From the NCBI GenBank assembly GCA_029255685.2, contig CM055313.2:22731079-22795078 (forward strand): a DNA stretch of 64,000 nucleotides, given 5' to 3'. Both the position numbers and the translations under genes were made by a program. A model generated the notes under the pieces. It searched no databases and was not told the DNA's origin. It saw nothing but the letters and a program-made list of their open reading frames with translations. Below are positions 28,112-38,585 of the stretch, piece by piece. Every line of letters begins with the position of its first letter. Position 1 is the stretch's first letter. The stretch comes from Silene conica. Its lineage: Eukaryota > Streptophyta > Magnoliopsida > Caryophyllales > Caryophyllaceae.

Positions 28112-28398
28112 CTTCCTCCTATTCAAGATAACTGTCCCATTGTCTATTTTCGTCTATTCACAATAATGTCATATTGTCCATTTTGTTAAATGTTTACACT
28201 TATTTTAATCACTTTAACTCACAATAATACCCCACCTTATTCCACAACATTATTTATTTTAATCACCTTTACCCACAATAATAATCAATAATATATTCCC
28301 CAATCTTCATAACCCACCCATTACTTTACAATAACAATTGATTTCCTTAATATTTGTGCCGAACACACAACGAGACATTTATCGTGAATAAGAGGGAG
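28112..28398. mobile_element. Stowaway-type MITE
   Basis: This element has inverted ends CTTCCTCCTATTCAAGATAA and a complementary TTATCGTGAATAAGAGGGAG (about 287 bp), flanked by TA on both sides. The ends resemble those of the MITEs at 8394 and 14281 but are more diverged. No coding. Confidence 0.75.
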
Positions 28399-28979
28399 TA
28401 CATATTTATGTTTTCTTACCTTATAAAAAAAAACACAAAAAAAAAAAAATTAAATACATATTTATAGTCTAGTATTATAAGCATGAATACAAATTAAAAA
28501 AATATCACAAGTATCATAAAAAAATTTAAAAAACATAAAAAAAGGTCACATTCTTTATGCATAAATCAGATTCACAATAAAATTAGACTATACTAATTAC
28601 GGTAATTATTGTGCGTCATCATTGTATTACAATAAATAATAATTATACTTTTTTTTGTTACAAACTACGAAACAACTCCTAATAAAGTTTAGTCACTTTA
28701 TAAAACATTTTTGAACATTACATCATGTTTAGCTTAGATTATTAAAAATGAGTTTCTATTTTTAAGAATCAGAAACACTAATAAATTATTTTTAAATTTT
28801 AAATAAATAACGTATTTGGCTAAAAAAAAGTATTTTTAAATCTAAAAACAATTTTAAAATAGGCCAAACACGTGCATAGAAAACACAAATTCTCATTTGT
28901 GACGGATACCATTTTCTCTCACAAAATATGGTCTCAATTGCATAAATTAACTATTTGCTCTCTTTAACGCCTCCCTCAC
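28399..28979. other. AT-rich intergenic DNA
   Basis: A-rich and T-rich sequence lies upstream of the next gene. It includes an A-run near 28430-28450 and a short palindromic ACAAATTCTCATTTGTGACG at about 28888. No gene is seen. The promoter of the downstream gene probably lies at its right end. Confidence 0.4.
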
Positions 28980-29086
28980 TCGTGTGATCCATTCCTGGTT
29001 CTGACCTCTCTGTTTGTTGCGGTTCAGTCCTCACTGCTCAACTGCTCCCTGTTCAGGTACTCTTTCCCATCTCCTTAATCAAATAT

Positions 29087-29250
29087 TGAATTTTAGATTA
29101 ATTATAAAGGTTTAGCATGAATCTTAGATTTATTACAAAGGGTTAGTATGAATTTTAGATTAATTATATAGGTTTAGTATGAATTTTAGATTAATTATAA
29201 AGGTTTAGTATGAATTTTAGATTTATTATAAAGGGTTAGTATGAATTTTT
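29087..29250. repeat. ~34-bp tandem repeat, about five units
   Basis: The unit TTTAGATTAATTATAAAGGT plus TTAGTATGAA recurs about five times. Two alternating subtypes are seen (ATTAATTATAAAGG and ATTTATTATAAAGGG). It lies in the presumed leader intron. Confidence 0.85.
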
Positions 29251-29580
29251 GATACCAAAATCAGAGTTCTGGAATGAATGATACTGCAAGTCTGCAAGCA
29301 GTATTTTTCTGAAAATGAAGAAACAGAGAACATAACAATGTTTATACCAATCATATCTCATCTGTTACAAAACTATATTCAACTTAAAACCTTTAGGTTG
29401 CTATAATATTCACCTCTTGCTTCCGACAATTTGCCCTCTTTTGAATTTTACATGTGCTTATGTTACTGCTATTCTCAGAATCAATCACATACCTTTATAC
29501 CTTTTTCTGGGGAAGTTGGTTGTGTGGTGGAAAATTGTGGGCTTCTGTAAATGGGTGGAAAATTCTGAGAATCATGGGAG

Positions 29581-29857
29581 TAATTGAAATATTAATAATA
29601 GTTTGGTTGAAATGGTTCATCTATCGTGGTATCAGAGTATGTGCAATCGGATGTCATGGGTTCCGAATCCTAACAACCTTAAAACCCCTCAAAAACTCAC
29701 GAAGTGGAAACCGAGCACACGGGAAGGGAGAGTCTATGCAAACTAACCACTCTTCAAGCCAAATGGGCATTTGAGTGAGGGAGCGTAATAGGAATATTAA
29801 TAATAGTTGAATTTCAACCATCACCTTAAGGTTTTGGTTGAGGTGGTTCATCTATCA
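29581..29857 (+). mobile_element. TRIM-like element, second copy of the 23178 family
   Basis: The 3' LTR (29786-29857, 72 bp) closely matches the 72-bp LTR of the element at 23178-23450. The primer-site motif TGGTATCAGAG follows the 5' LTR region at about 29626. The interior is homologous but diverged. The 5' LTR looks shorter than the 3' LTR, and I see no clean target duplication. This is an older fossil copy. Confidence 0.7.
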
Positions 29858-30541
29858 GGTAGCAATTATACAACCAACTAAAACATGTTCCCTATCAATG
29901 TTCATGGCTACTGGCAGTTGTGTTCTCACTATTTCATTGCATTTGTACCCCTTGTTTCCCACACTTTTCTGATAAATTGCCATTTTCTGTCAAACCAGAT
30001 GACCAAAAACTATACTTGTCAATTTAAATATCAAAGTATGAGCTGCATATAGAAGTCACACACATGTTGAGCCATGAATTAGGACTTTCACCCATGTTTT
30101 ACTTGTCAAAGCGGCGACGATTGGTGGAGTAATCTTTAAGGTACAAAATGCCTTTTCCCCTGTTTTGTTCAGAAATTTAGTCGTTATTGCAGCGTGGCGT
30201 TATTATATTTATGCTATATTGAGTTGTAGATGTGGTAGTGGTTAAGGAAAAAGACTATATATAACTATGTCAGCAGGCTAGGGCTTTTCTAGATTATGTT
30301 ATGCCTTTTCACCTTACGAAATTTGGAGAATTCTGGAGGATTTTTCAAGTTCAGATTAGTCGTGTAAATGTGAATAATGCTGCTTTTGTTATTCTCCTAT
30401 CTCATTTGATTTGACATAATGTGGACACTCGGCTTTCCTTTTGGGGTGTTAATAATCATGATAACAGCATTGTGCAGGCCAACAATTTCTATTTGCCGCC
30501 GTCTTCAACTCTTCAACTGGACCTCCTCTTCTGCCATAACA

Positions 30542-33500
30542 ATGGAGACAAGTATTATCAAAGAAGAGGAGGAGCTTGATAACATTGAAACCCACCTCCA
30601 CATTGATGCCAAGTCTCTTTTCAGGCATTTCGAACATCTTGATTTCATCCTTTCCCTTAAATCAAGGTCTCTTTTCCTTCTTTTTTTCATTCTAATTCCA
30701 TTCCTTAATTTTTTTATACTATTTTCTTACATTTATTTTCAATTTTTATATACCTGTTTGTCTTAATTTGCAGGTTTTTGTTGGGATTGTGTACACGGGA
30801 ATCGTTGCGTCAAAGCACCAGAAAACAGTAAGTATTGTTGTTGAATACTCTATCTCAAATATCGTACTCCCTTCATCTCATTTATATTATGCCCGTTTCC
30901 CTTTCGGCCTTTTTTATTCAAAAATACCCTTGAATGTTTCGTGGATAATTAATTTGGGATAAATTAAGATGGAAAATGGGACGATATCTATGAATATGTG
31001 TGGCGGTGCTGTGGGTTAGTTTGGAAATTATATTGAATATTTAGGCTCTGCGGTTCAAGCTTAACCTGTAACATATAATGCAGTCAGGTTATTTACTTGT
31101 TTCTTCGCCTTTTGTCTGTATAATAATATTCAGGAGTAGATGGTCGATGATTTATGAGATCAACTAGTTGACTATTGCGTGTTTCTATGTGTGCAGGTCA
31201 GCATTGCCGGAATCATTTTTGCGGAAAGATGATGTGAGTTTGCTTAGCTTCTGCTCACTGATGACTTATATTGGCTGATTACTTCTTATTTACCTTGTAG
31301 CAGCGGCTTTTATGTTTTCTTTCCGTTTGTTTGTGTGTCTATTTGTGACCCTGACACTGAGGCTGATACGACTGTTCAATCCCAAGATTGATAGGCCGTA
31401 AAAGATTAGAATCTGTGGCAATTGGGGTGGAGAAAATCACCTAGGATTCAAGCTAAAACGATCATAAATGAAGGATAAATGGAAGTGATAGCCACATGCC
31501 TTGTCATTCAATAATTTCTGGATACCTTACATAATTCTAATTACTTAGCTTATATAGCTAAAAAAGACGGGAAATACACTAAAAAATGACTAAAATACTA
31601 AAATACCTTTCAAACTGATATATGGTGTGTATCAGAGGCTCTGTCCAAAAGATACTTCAAACGCATTGCCAGGGTCCGCTACATATGATGCTTCATGCTT
31701 TTGAATTTTATGGTGGCGAATCTATTCTAGGCCTGCAAATAATCATATCGGTTTTGTCTAGGAGTTTTTATTTTTGAAAAAAATTGTTAGTTTACTTTTG
31801 GTTTTGCTATGGCAGTTGTTCTATGAAGATGTCAAGGTTCTTGTTGAGAGGTGCTTTGGAAGATGCAATGTTGAAACTCAACAATGTATAATGTTTCCTG
31901 ATGATGTGCAATTATTTGGTTTACACAACATATCGAGAACTATTTTGAGAATGCTTGATGATTTGTCAACTTATGGGTTGTACAATTTAGCAAAGCTATT
32001 GACTAGATGTTTGGAATCTTTCGTCAAAACTAGGTCACAAATGAAGCGGGTTATTAAAAGGAGTTTAATGGCAATACAAAGCAACCAATATCCCACTGAT
32101 GATCAGGTCAAATTCCAGAAAGAACTGTCTGAGCTACTGAAGAGTCCAAATCATTTTCGACAGAACTACAGGAAGCATGTGAAGTTGACTCTGAAATCAC
32201 ATCGTGCTGATATTATGAAGGTTCTTGATGGACTTAAAGATATGAGCTTTCACACTCTGACAGCAATGCATAGGAAACTAAAAGGCGTTCAAAGAATTAA
32301 TCCTCAGTTATACCCTTGTTCTTCTAGAAAAACTAAAACGCTTTTAATCAAACAGATCAAGAAGAGGTCTTTCGACATGATCCAACAGCTTGACGAAGCA
32401 GATGAGCTGCAAGAGCCTTTAGTGAAAGCAATGGCAGTAGCGGGATTGTCTTTAAATGTGATATCTTGTTCTCAGGACCTCTCTGTGCCCAATTTTTTTT
32501 ACGTTACTCCAGAGATAAAAGCTCTGCAGGATGAGATAGTGAAGGCTATTCAGTTGCTTGACAAAAGAGTTAACAAGCATGAGATGGAGAAGTTGCGACA
32601 ACTGCTGGACCCTGACTCTACAGCAGTAAGCAAAAGTCTGAAATCCGCAATGAGGAACATGCTGACAGATTTTCTGTATGATTGTATTGATATGGATGTA
32701 GTTCCAGATTCTTTATTAGGAGCTCTCTCTCTTATGAATAAGAGGTTGTCGCTCAATGCATGTAGATCTTTGTCAAAAGATCTCATGAATGAAGATGTAG
32801 AATGCATATTGAATGTGAGCGCTTATTTAAAGCAGCTATTGTGGAAATGCGATCCCAGCCATCAGCTTGACCAAGACTTCATGGATGCATACATGGATGA
32901 AGCAGAAGAAAGTGATGATGGAGATATTGCTGATGACAGTGATGATGACCAGAAGCTGCCTGTAAATTCCAATGATGGATCTCAAATCAGGTTTAATGAT
33001 TTCAGTGAAGAGGTAGGAAGTACGAGTTATGCAGATGATGCCTGTTTCATCTCTCCATCATCAACACGTGAAGCTAATTTTGAAAACAAAAATGGTTTTG
33101 CTTCCTCAAAATTAGTCGATGATGTGTGCAGCGATACCGAGACCAGCCATGGTGAAATGCTCATCTCGACTATTTTTAAAGGTGGTTCATTTCCTCGTAA
33201 TTCACCTCGGTTAGGGGATGACTGTATTGCTATGAAAAAACAAGATTCTTTCAAGGATACTATAGATGTATTAAATGATAAAGACAACTGCTCAAAGCAT
33301 AATATAACTTGTGGATATCAGACAAACCACTATGTTGCTGTCCAAGAAGTGTGTGACAATGCAAGTTTAGTCGCATTCCAGCTCATTGGATGCGTGTTAA
33401 GTGAATTCGCACACTTGGAAGCGTTGGATCTAGACCAGAATGAAGAGTCGTATCTTAGAGGTGGTGAGTTGAGGCCTGCACATTTTCAAGGTATTCACTG

Positions 33501-34154
33501 TTCTTAGTGTAAATGGAGACATACAGCGTTCTTCTCTGTTATTTTTGTCCCCGTTTGTGCTTGTTGCAGTTACAGTTCTACTCCGTGGATGAAACTACTC
33601 TTGCTATGAATTTTCTTGAATGATATTTTGTGCTTTGTCTACCTTGCTTTGAAACCGAGAACTTTTGGCCTAATTAATTATTTGATTATGGTCATCAATT
33701 ACATGCTGCTCTCTCGTTGATGACTGAATGATCAAGTACCTCAATCTCCTTCAGTGAAGTTATATGACTATCTCTATATCTTGTTTGTTTGTAGATGCCA
33801 ATGCAAACTCAAGGGACAAAGATGTGAGTGGTTCTATTGTTGTTGAAGCAGTCCACAAAGTCTTACCTTCATTCTCTAAGCGGTATGTTTTACTCAAGTC
33901 TTTCGGCTTTGTATACTTTTGTTGTGTTTTGACCATTTTTACATAATTTGTTTGCTTAGTTTGACTTAAAATGGCAATGATTATTTAACCTTAAATTTAT
34001 AACATTTTCAGACATTAACAGCATATTTGTTCAATATTTATCGTGTTGAGTATGTTTTTGCTGTCAGTTTAACTTGGGCATGGTAAAGGATTGGTTAATG
34101 ATTTTAGTTATTTTCAGGGAACTGGAGATGGTAAAGAAGTTCATGGAATCGTAG
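30542..34154 (+). CDS. Unrecognised plant protein with acidic region (6 coding exons)
   Basis: I do not recognise this family. Coding exons 30542-30666, 30774-30827, 31197-31233, 31816-33490, 33795-33882 and 34118-34154 keep one frame across GT/AG borders, giving 671 aa ending in ..KKFMES. The start METSIIKEEEELDNIE is the first ATG in frame after the leader acceptor at 30477. The N-terminal half is mostly helical-looking and basic, with Lys/Arg-rich stretches, Cys residues and no membrane span or signal peptide. A strongly acidic stretch (DEAEESDDGDIADDSDDD) lies at about residues 433-450, and the last ~200 residues are polar and low in hydrophobics. Such a layout suits a nuclear or chromatin-associated protein, but that is only a guess. 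The even frame, intact splice sites and 1.7-kb exon argue for a real, functional gene. A solo LTR sits in the intron before the large exon. Confidence 0.8.
31364..31634. mobile_element. Solo LTR in an intron
   Basis: A 271-bp block starts TGATACGACTG and ends GTGTGTATCA, so its ends are TG..CA and short inverted repeats. It is flanked by a perfect 5-bp duplication GAGGC (31359-31363 and 31635-31639). No internal region or second LTR is present, so it is a solo LTR left by recombination. A TATATAAGC-like box on the minus strand suggests minus orientation. Superfamily not determined. Confidence 0.8.
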
Positions 34155-35249
34155 TGGAGAAACTAATTGGTGACTGTTGTTGCAAATGCGCGTTTTGCTT
34201 AGTTTGAGGCTACTCGTAAGGCTGCCCTTGGAACATCATTGGATATTAAACTATTTACGCGTTCCTAAAGAGCAATTAGGTCTTTATTTAGGTATGCGGC
34301 CTATTCTCATAATAATAAGCTAACATTTTCGGCCAGACTGGAGTATTTGGTTAATTATGCCTTGCTGCACAACCACAATGAGCGTTTGCGATTTTGACCA
34401 TAGAACACGATCCCTACCTGTCACCACCATATGTAGTTATGTGTAATGTGATTTTTGGTTAATTTTCTAAACACAGGCATGTTTAGTTCGGAGGTTCTGT
34501 TTCCTGTACATTTACACGGGCATCAATGAGGAATGAAAAGAAGTTCTGCCCGTGCTGGTGTTCTCAGAATTAGAATTAGCATTGTCACGAATATATCAAA
34601 CCATACATGGAAGGCATCTTCCTGCACGTCCAAGCAGACACGACAGAAAGGTAAAGATAGATGTGAGGAACAAGGGATGGCCTTTGTCAGACCCATCTTG
34701 ATCCACAGTACTCCACAGTTATCTGTGGTCGTAGCTTCCACGATTCCAAATTTGCCAAAACGCGAGTTTTGTTGAAGAGAGTTCACCAAGCATATGAAAC
34801 AGGAGCAGATTGCTGCTGTTAACGAACGATGTTAACGTGAAAGGAGGTTTGTGGGTTGTGGCTTTCAAACTTGCAATCGAGCTTGATAAATGACGAGTGA
34901 CAGAGCTGCAAGCCAACCGTGAGTTAGATTATGTATCTCGCATCTATTTTGAAGAGCTACTGTCATGGTCCTGACCTCCTGACACACGAGGTAGACTACA
35001 TTGTACAGTATCAAGATTTGTAGTTGTAGATAGGTAACATCATTATAGCACTATAGATTTTAAATTTTCAAGTTTGATGGTTTTGATGTTCATATGGATT
35101 TTAACCTCTAAGCAAAGCTTGGAGATTGTGCCACCCGACTACGCGCCAACCGTGTAGTTGTATGCATATCTATTTTTAATACAGCAGTTGCCAATGTGTT
35201 AATTTACTCAACGAAGCTGGCTAATAAAATTGATCGATTTCTCATTGAT
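34155..35249. other. 3' flank of the unrecognised gene, no further gene seen
   Basis: This is presumed 3'-UTR and intergenic sequence up to the LTR element. Short open frames at about 34520-34790 on both strands lack any recognisable domain or splice support, and I treat them as chance. Confidence 0.45.
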
Positions 35250-35254
35250 ATATG

Positions 35255-35921
35255 TGTTATGCCCTAAAATTACTATTTTATAAGCTAACACGTGGCATTA
35301 CGTAATTGGGAGGAAATTGTATATTGGATACCAAAAGTCAATGGGATAAAGGAGAAAGGAAGTCAGCGCAAGAGGAAGAGTGCAGGGGAAGGAGGAGAGC
35401 AGCATAAACGAGGAAAGGGAAAAGGTTAAAGGGAGCAAGGCTCGAGAATTGCCCGAAATGGCCACACAAGCAGAAGAGGTCAGAAAAAGCACATAGAGGA
35501 AGGAAGCCAAAATGAGACAAGAAAGGAAGAAAGGATCCGTTGGATAGGAGCCATATCCAACGGTCCATACATATTGTATTGTATATATATGACAACCTTG
35601 TACATAGGCATATTCATTCATCATCCCACTTAGCATACTTAACACTAAGAAAAATCCCACTTAGCATACTTAACACTAAGAAAAATCTAAGAAATACTGG
35701 TAATCGTACACACACTCTGAAGGAGAATTCTAGTGGATCTTGGAGGAAACCTTCCTCCCGCAGTTTTTCCCTAAAGGGTTTCCTGCGTCATCAATCTTTG
35801 TGTCTTCCATACTTCTTCTCTCTACTCTTCTAAATACTTGACATCTCCGACAAACCACATACTTGGCTTGAAATCACTATAACCTCATAAAAACTACATT
35901 AGGTAAATTTTGACCTAAACA
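35255..35921 (+). repeat. 5' LTR
   Basis: The LTR starts TGTTATGCCCTAAAATTAC and ends TTGACCTAAACA, 667 bp. It contains a tandem duplication of ~31 bp at about 35629-35690 that the 3' LTR lacks. A TATATATATG box lies at about 35582. Confidence 0.95.
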
Positions 35922-35924
35922 TTT

Positions 35925-35943
35925 TGGCGCCCACCGTGGGGCT
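35925..35943 (+). other. Primer-binding site
   Basis: TGGCGCCCACCGTGGGGC begins three bases after the 5' LTR, the expected place for tRNA priming. The second element at 61496 onward has the same site. The tRNA was not assigned. Confidence 0.8.
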
Positions 35944-36003
35944 GTAGTGATTATTCAACCCGAAAGTGCAAAAAATCCCAAAACTCTTAGAAAAGCCTCT
36001 CAA

Positions 36004-38560
36004 AATGACAAATACAACCTCTCAAACAACCTCGCAGTCCATTCCCGCAGTAACAGGAGCCACTTCCACCTCTGTGGGGACTCAGGAAACTCCAGCTCCG
36101 GCAGCGGCGACTCCCCTCAGTACCAGCACTCCTCAGATGCAGTCAGGCATCGCCAGCGGCGGCACGATGGCCAGCTCAGGCGACACCAGTGGAGACACCC
36201 CTACCCCGGCCATGTGGAAGACCATGATGGAAGGAATCTTCGCTCTCTATCAAGCGGTCGACGGCCTGAAGAAGGACAACCAGGAGCTAAGGAAGCTGGC
36301 TACCGCGCAGAATCAACCTCCACGGGTCAACGGAGGACCAGCCATCGATGCCGGAATCCCAAGGCCTCCCGGGAACAGAAGCGAGGCCAGAGCCATTCCC
36401 AACGAAATAGTCACCAGACTAGACCTCGCGGGGATAACTCCTTCAGAAAGGATCACTCCTGCAGGACTGGCTACCTTTCCGTCGACCTAGACTCACCCTC
36501 ACCGCAAACAGGGGCCCCAGGTAACGGATCTGTAAGGTTGCCCGTTAATACTAACCGACATGGTAATGCAGGACCTTTTTCCACCCCAACCTTGGTCTGG
36601 ACGCAAGGGGAAGGATCGTCGGCAAGACAACCACTTCTGCTGGGGGCTGGTTCATCAGGATACTCTGCTCAACAGGCGCCATCAATAGTCCACACCGTAC
36701 CGATGAGTCAGCAGGCACTCAGCCAGCCCACGGTCGGTCAGACCCCAAGAGCGCCAGGGTATGCACCTCTCATTCATACTACCCCTTGGAATTTCGCTAA
36801 CCCTCTTGCAGGACCGAATCCTTGGGAACACCAATACAAGGAGCTGTGGGACTTAGTCAGCCGCATACCAGGGATGCCAAGGCCCCTGGAAAAAGCGGCC
36901 CCAGACAGCTACGCCGACTCGCCATTCACCCACAACATTGTCTCGGTGGATGTGCCCAAGGGATTCACTCCCCCAAATATGACCAGCTATGATGGAACAG
37001 CCGATCCGATAGACCACATCAACCAGTACAAGCAAAAGATGATGGTGATAACGGCCTCAGGTTCCCTGAAGGAGGCATGTATGTGTAAAGGGTTTGGGTC
37101 CACTCTCTCAGGAGCCGCCCTCCAATGGTTCGTCAACCTGCCCAACTCCAGCATTTCCAGCTTTGCAGGCCTGGTGAACGCGTTCAACCAACAGTTCGCC
37201 AGCAGTAGGCGGCCAGAAAAGCAGAGCAGCGATCTCTACGAGATCCAGCAAAGTGATGGAGAGTCCACCAGAGACTACCTGGCCAGATTCAACAAGGAGA
37301 TGGTATCCATACCCCATTGCGAGGAGAAGGCTGCCATCCACGCCTTTCGTTGGGGGCTACCACAGGCCTCCGACCTATACAAAAAGCTAACCAAATGGCC
37401 ATGCACGGCTTATGCTCAGGTTCAGCAAAAGGCGTTGGACGCCATCCGACTGGAAGAGGACGCAGGACCTAGAAGGATCAACTGCAGCTCCGCCTCCACC
37501 AGTAGGAAGGCACCAGCAGCAGACAGGCATGAGAGATCAAAGCCCTACAGCAGGCCGGTGCATTAGGTCTCTGGGGGAAAAAGCTGGAAGAATGATCCGA
37601 ACCTGCCACCAAAGGTATAAGAGTATGGTTTTACTGTCAATCTTGCAGGGCTAATCAAAACGCTGAAAGAGCTGGGAGAGAAGGTCAAGTGGCCCAAGAA
37701 AAGGGCAGAGGAAAGGAGCAAAGACGGAAGAGACACCAACCTGAGGTGCGACTTTCATAACGAAGACATCGGGCACACAACCGAAGATTGCATCACCCTC
37801 AGGAAGGAGGTCCGGTATCAGTACGAGCAAGGTAACCTGAACCACATCCTGCCAAAAGGGACCAAGGTGAACGCAACTCGTCAGGTAGCACCCTCTAGCC
37901 CTCCTCTCTGCACTAGAACTATTAACGTGATAACAGGGGGCTCGGAACTGTGCGGACTCACCTATTCCGCAGCTAAGAGGCACGCTACCCGAGTCAAAGG
38001 AGACAAGCCAGAATCCTCGTGCAGGATCAGCGCCCAGGATTTGCCAGTCGTCAGCTTCGATGAGACGGACGTAGAGGAAGGCCCTGAATACCATGATGAC
38101 GCCCTGATAATCACCCTATCCATAGGGAACTGCAGGGTAAAGAAGATCCTGGTGGATATGGGAAGCTCAGTCAATATCATCATGTTGGAAACGCTGAAGA
38201 GCATGGGATTTGGAGAAGCAGACCTGGCCAAAAAGGCGGTTCCGCTGGTGGGATTCAGCGGAGAAACCAAGCATTCACTCGGAGAAATCATGATCCCGAC
38301 CTACGCCGGGGGAATCAACAAGCAGGTGAGGTACCTAGTGATTGACGTCCCTCCACCTACAACGTCATCCTAGGCAGGCCGTGGATACATGATATGAAGG
38401 CCATTCCATCTTCATACCACCAGTGCCTCAAGTTCCCTACACCGTGGGGAGTCCAGACTATAAGAGGAAACCAAGAAGAAGCAAGGAGCTGTTACAAAGT
38501 GGCACTCAAGCCCACAGCCACCCCTCCTCCAGCATAGCAATCACAGGCAAGGCAGGTCAG
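36004..38560 (+). other. gag and protease region of the LTR element
   Basis: The gag region opens MTNTTSQTTSQ and has a Pro/Ser/Thr-rich N-terminal part. The core is a typical retrotransposon gag domain, with FVNLPNSSISSFAGLVNAF and STRDYLARFNKEM. A His/Cys-containing stretch (CDFHNEDIGHTTEDC) follows. An aspartic-protease-like domain lies at about 38090-38370 (ILVDMGSSVNII, then the VGFSGE flap-like region). The region resembles the gag of the right-hand element (61567 onward) closely. It carries most of the element's few breaks. Confidence 0.85.
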
Positions 38561-38585
38561 GGGGACCTATGAGGAACCTCCCCAA

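Larger units (their letters stand above)
28980..30541 (+). other. Probable 5'-UTR exon and leader intron of the next gene
   Basis: A pyrimidine-rich leader (about 28985-29056) ends in TTCAG|GTACTC, a plausible donor. A good acceptor, TTGTGCAG, ends at 30477, and the first ATG of the conserved frame follows at 30542. Between them lie a ~34-bp tandem repeat (29087-29250) and a TRIM-like copy (29581-29857). The exon assignment is inferred from splice sites only. Confidence 0.4.

Noticed and set aside
30860-30990. Possible Stowaway MITE (CTCCCTTCATCTCATTTATA)
   Set aside because: The left end looks right but no matching inverted right end or TA duplication was found.
34523-34789. Overlapping short frames downstream of the unrecognised gene
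   Set aside because: They occur on both strands over the same stretch without domains or splice support; most likely chance in a 3' flank.
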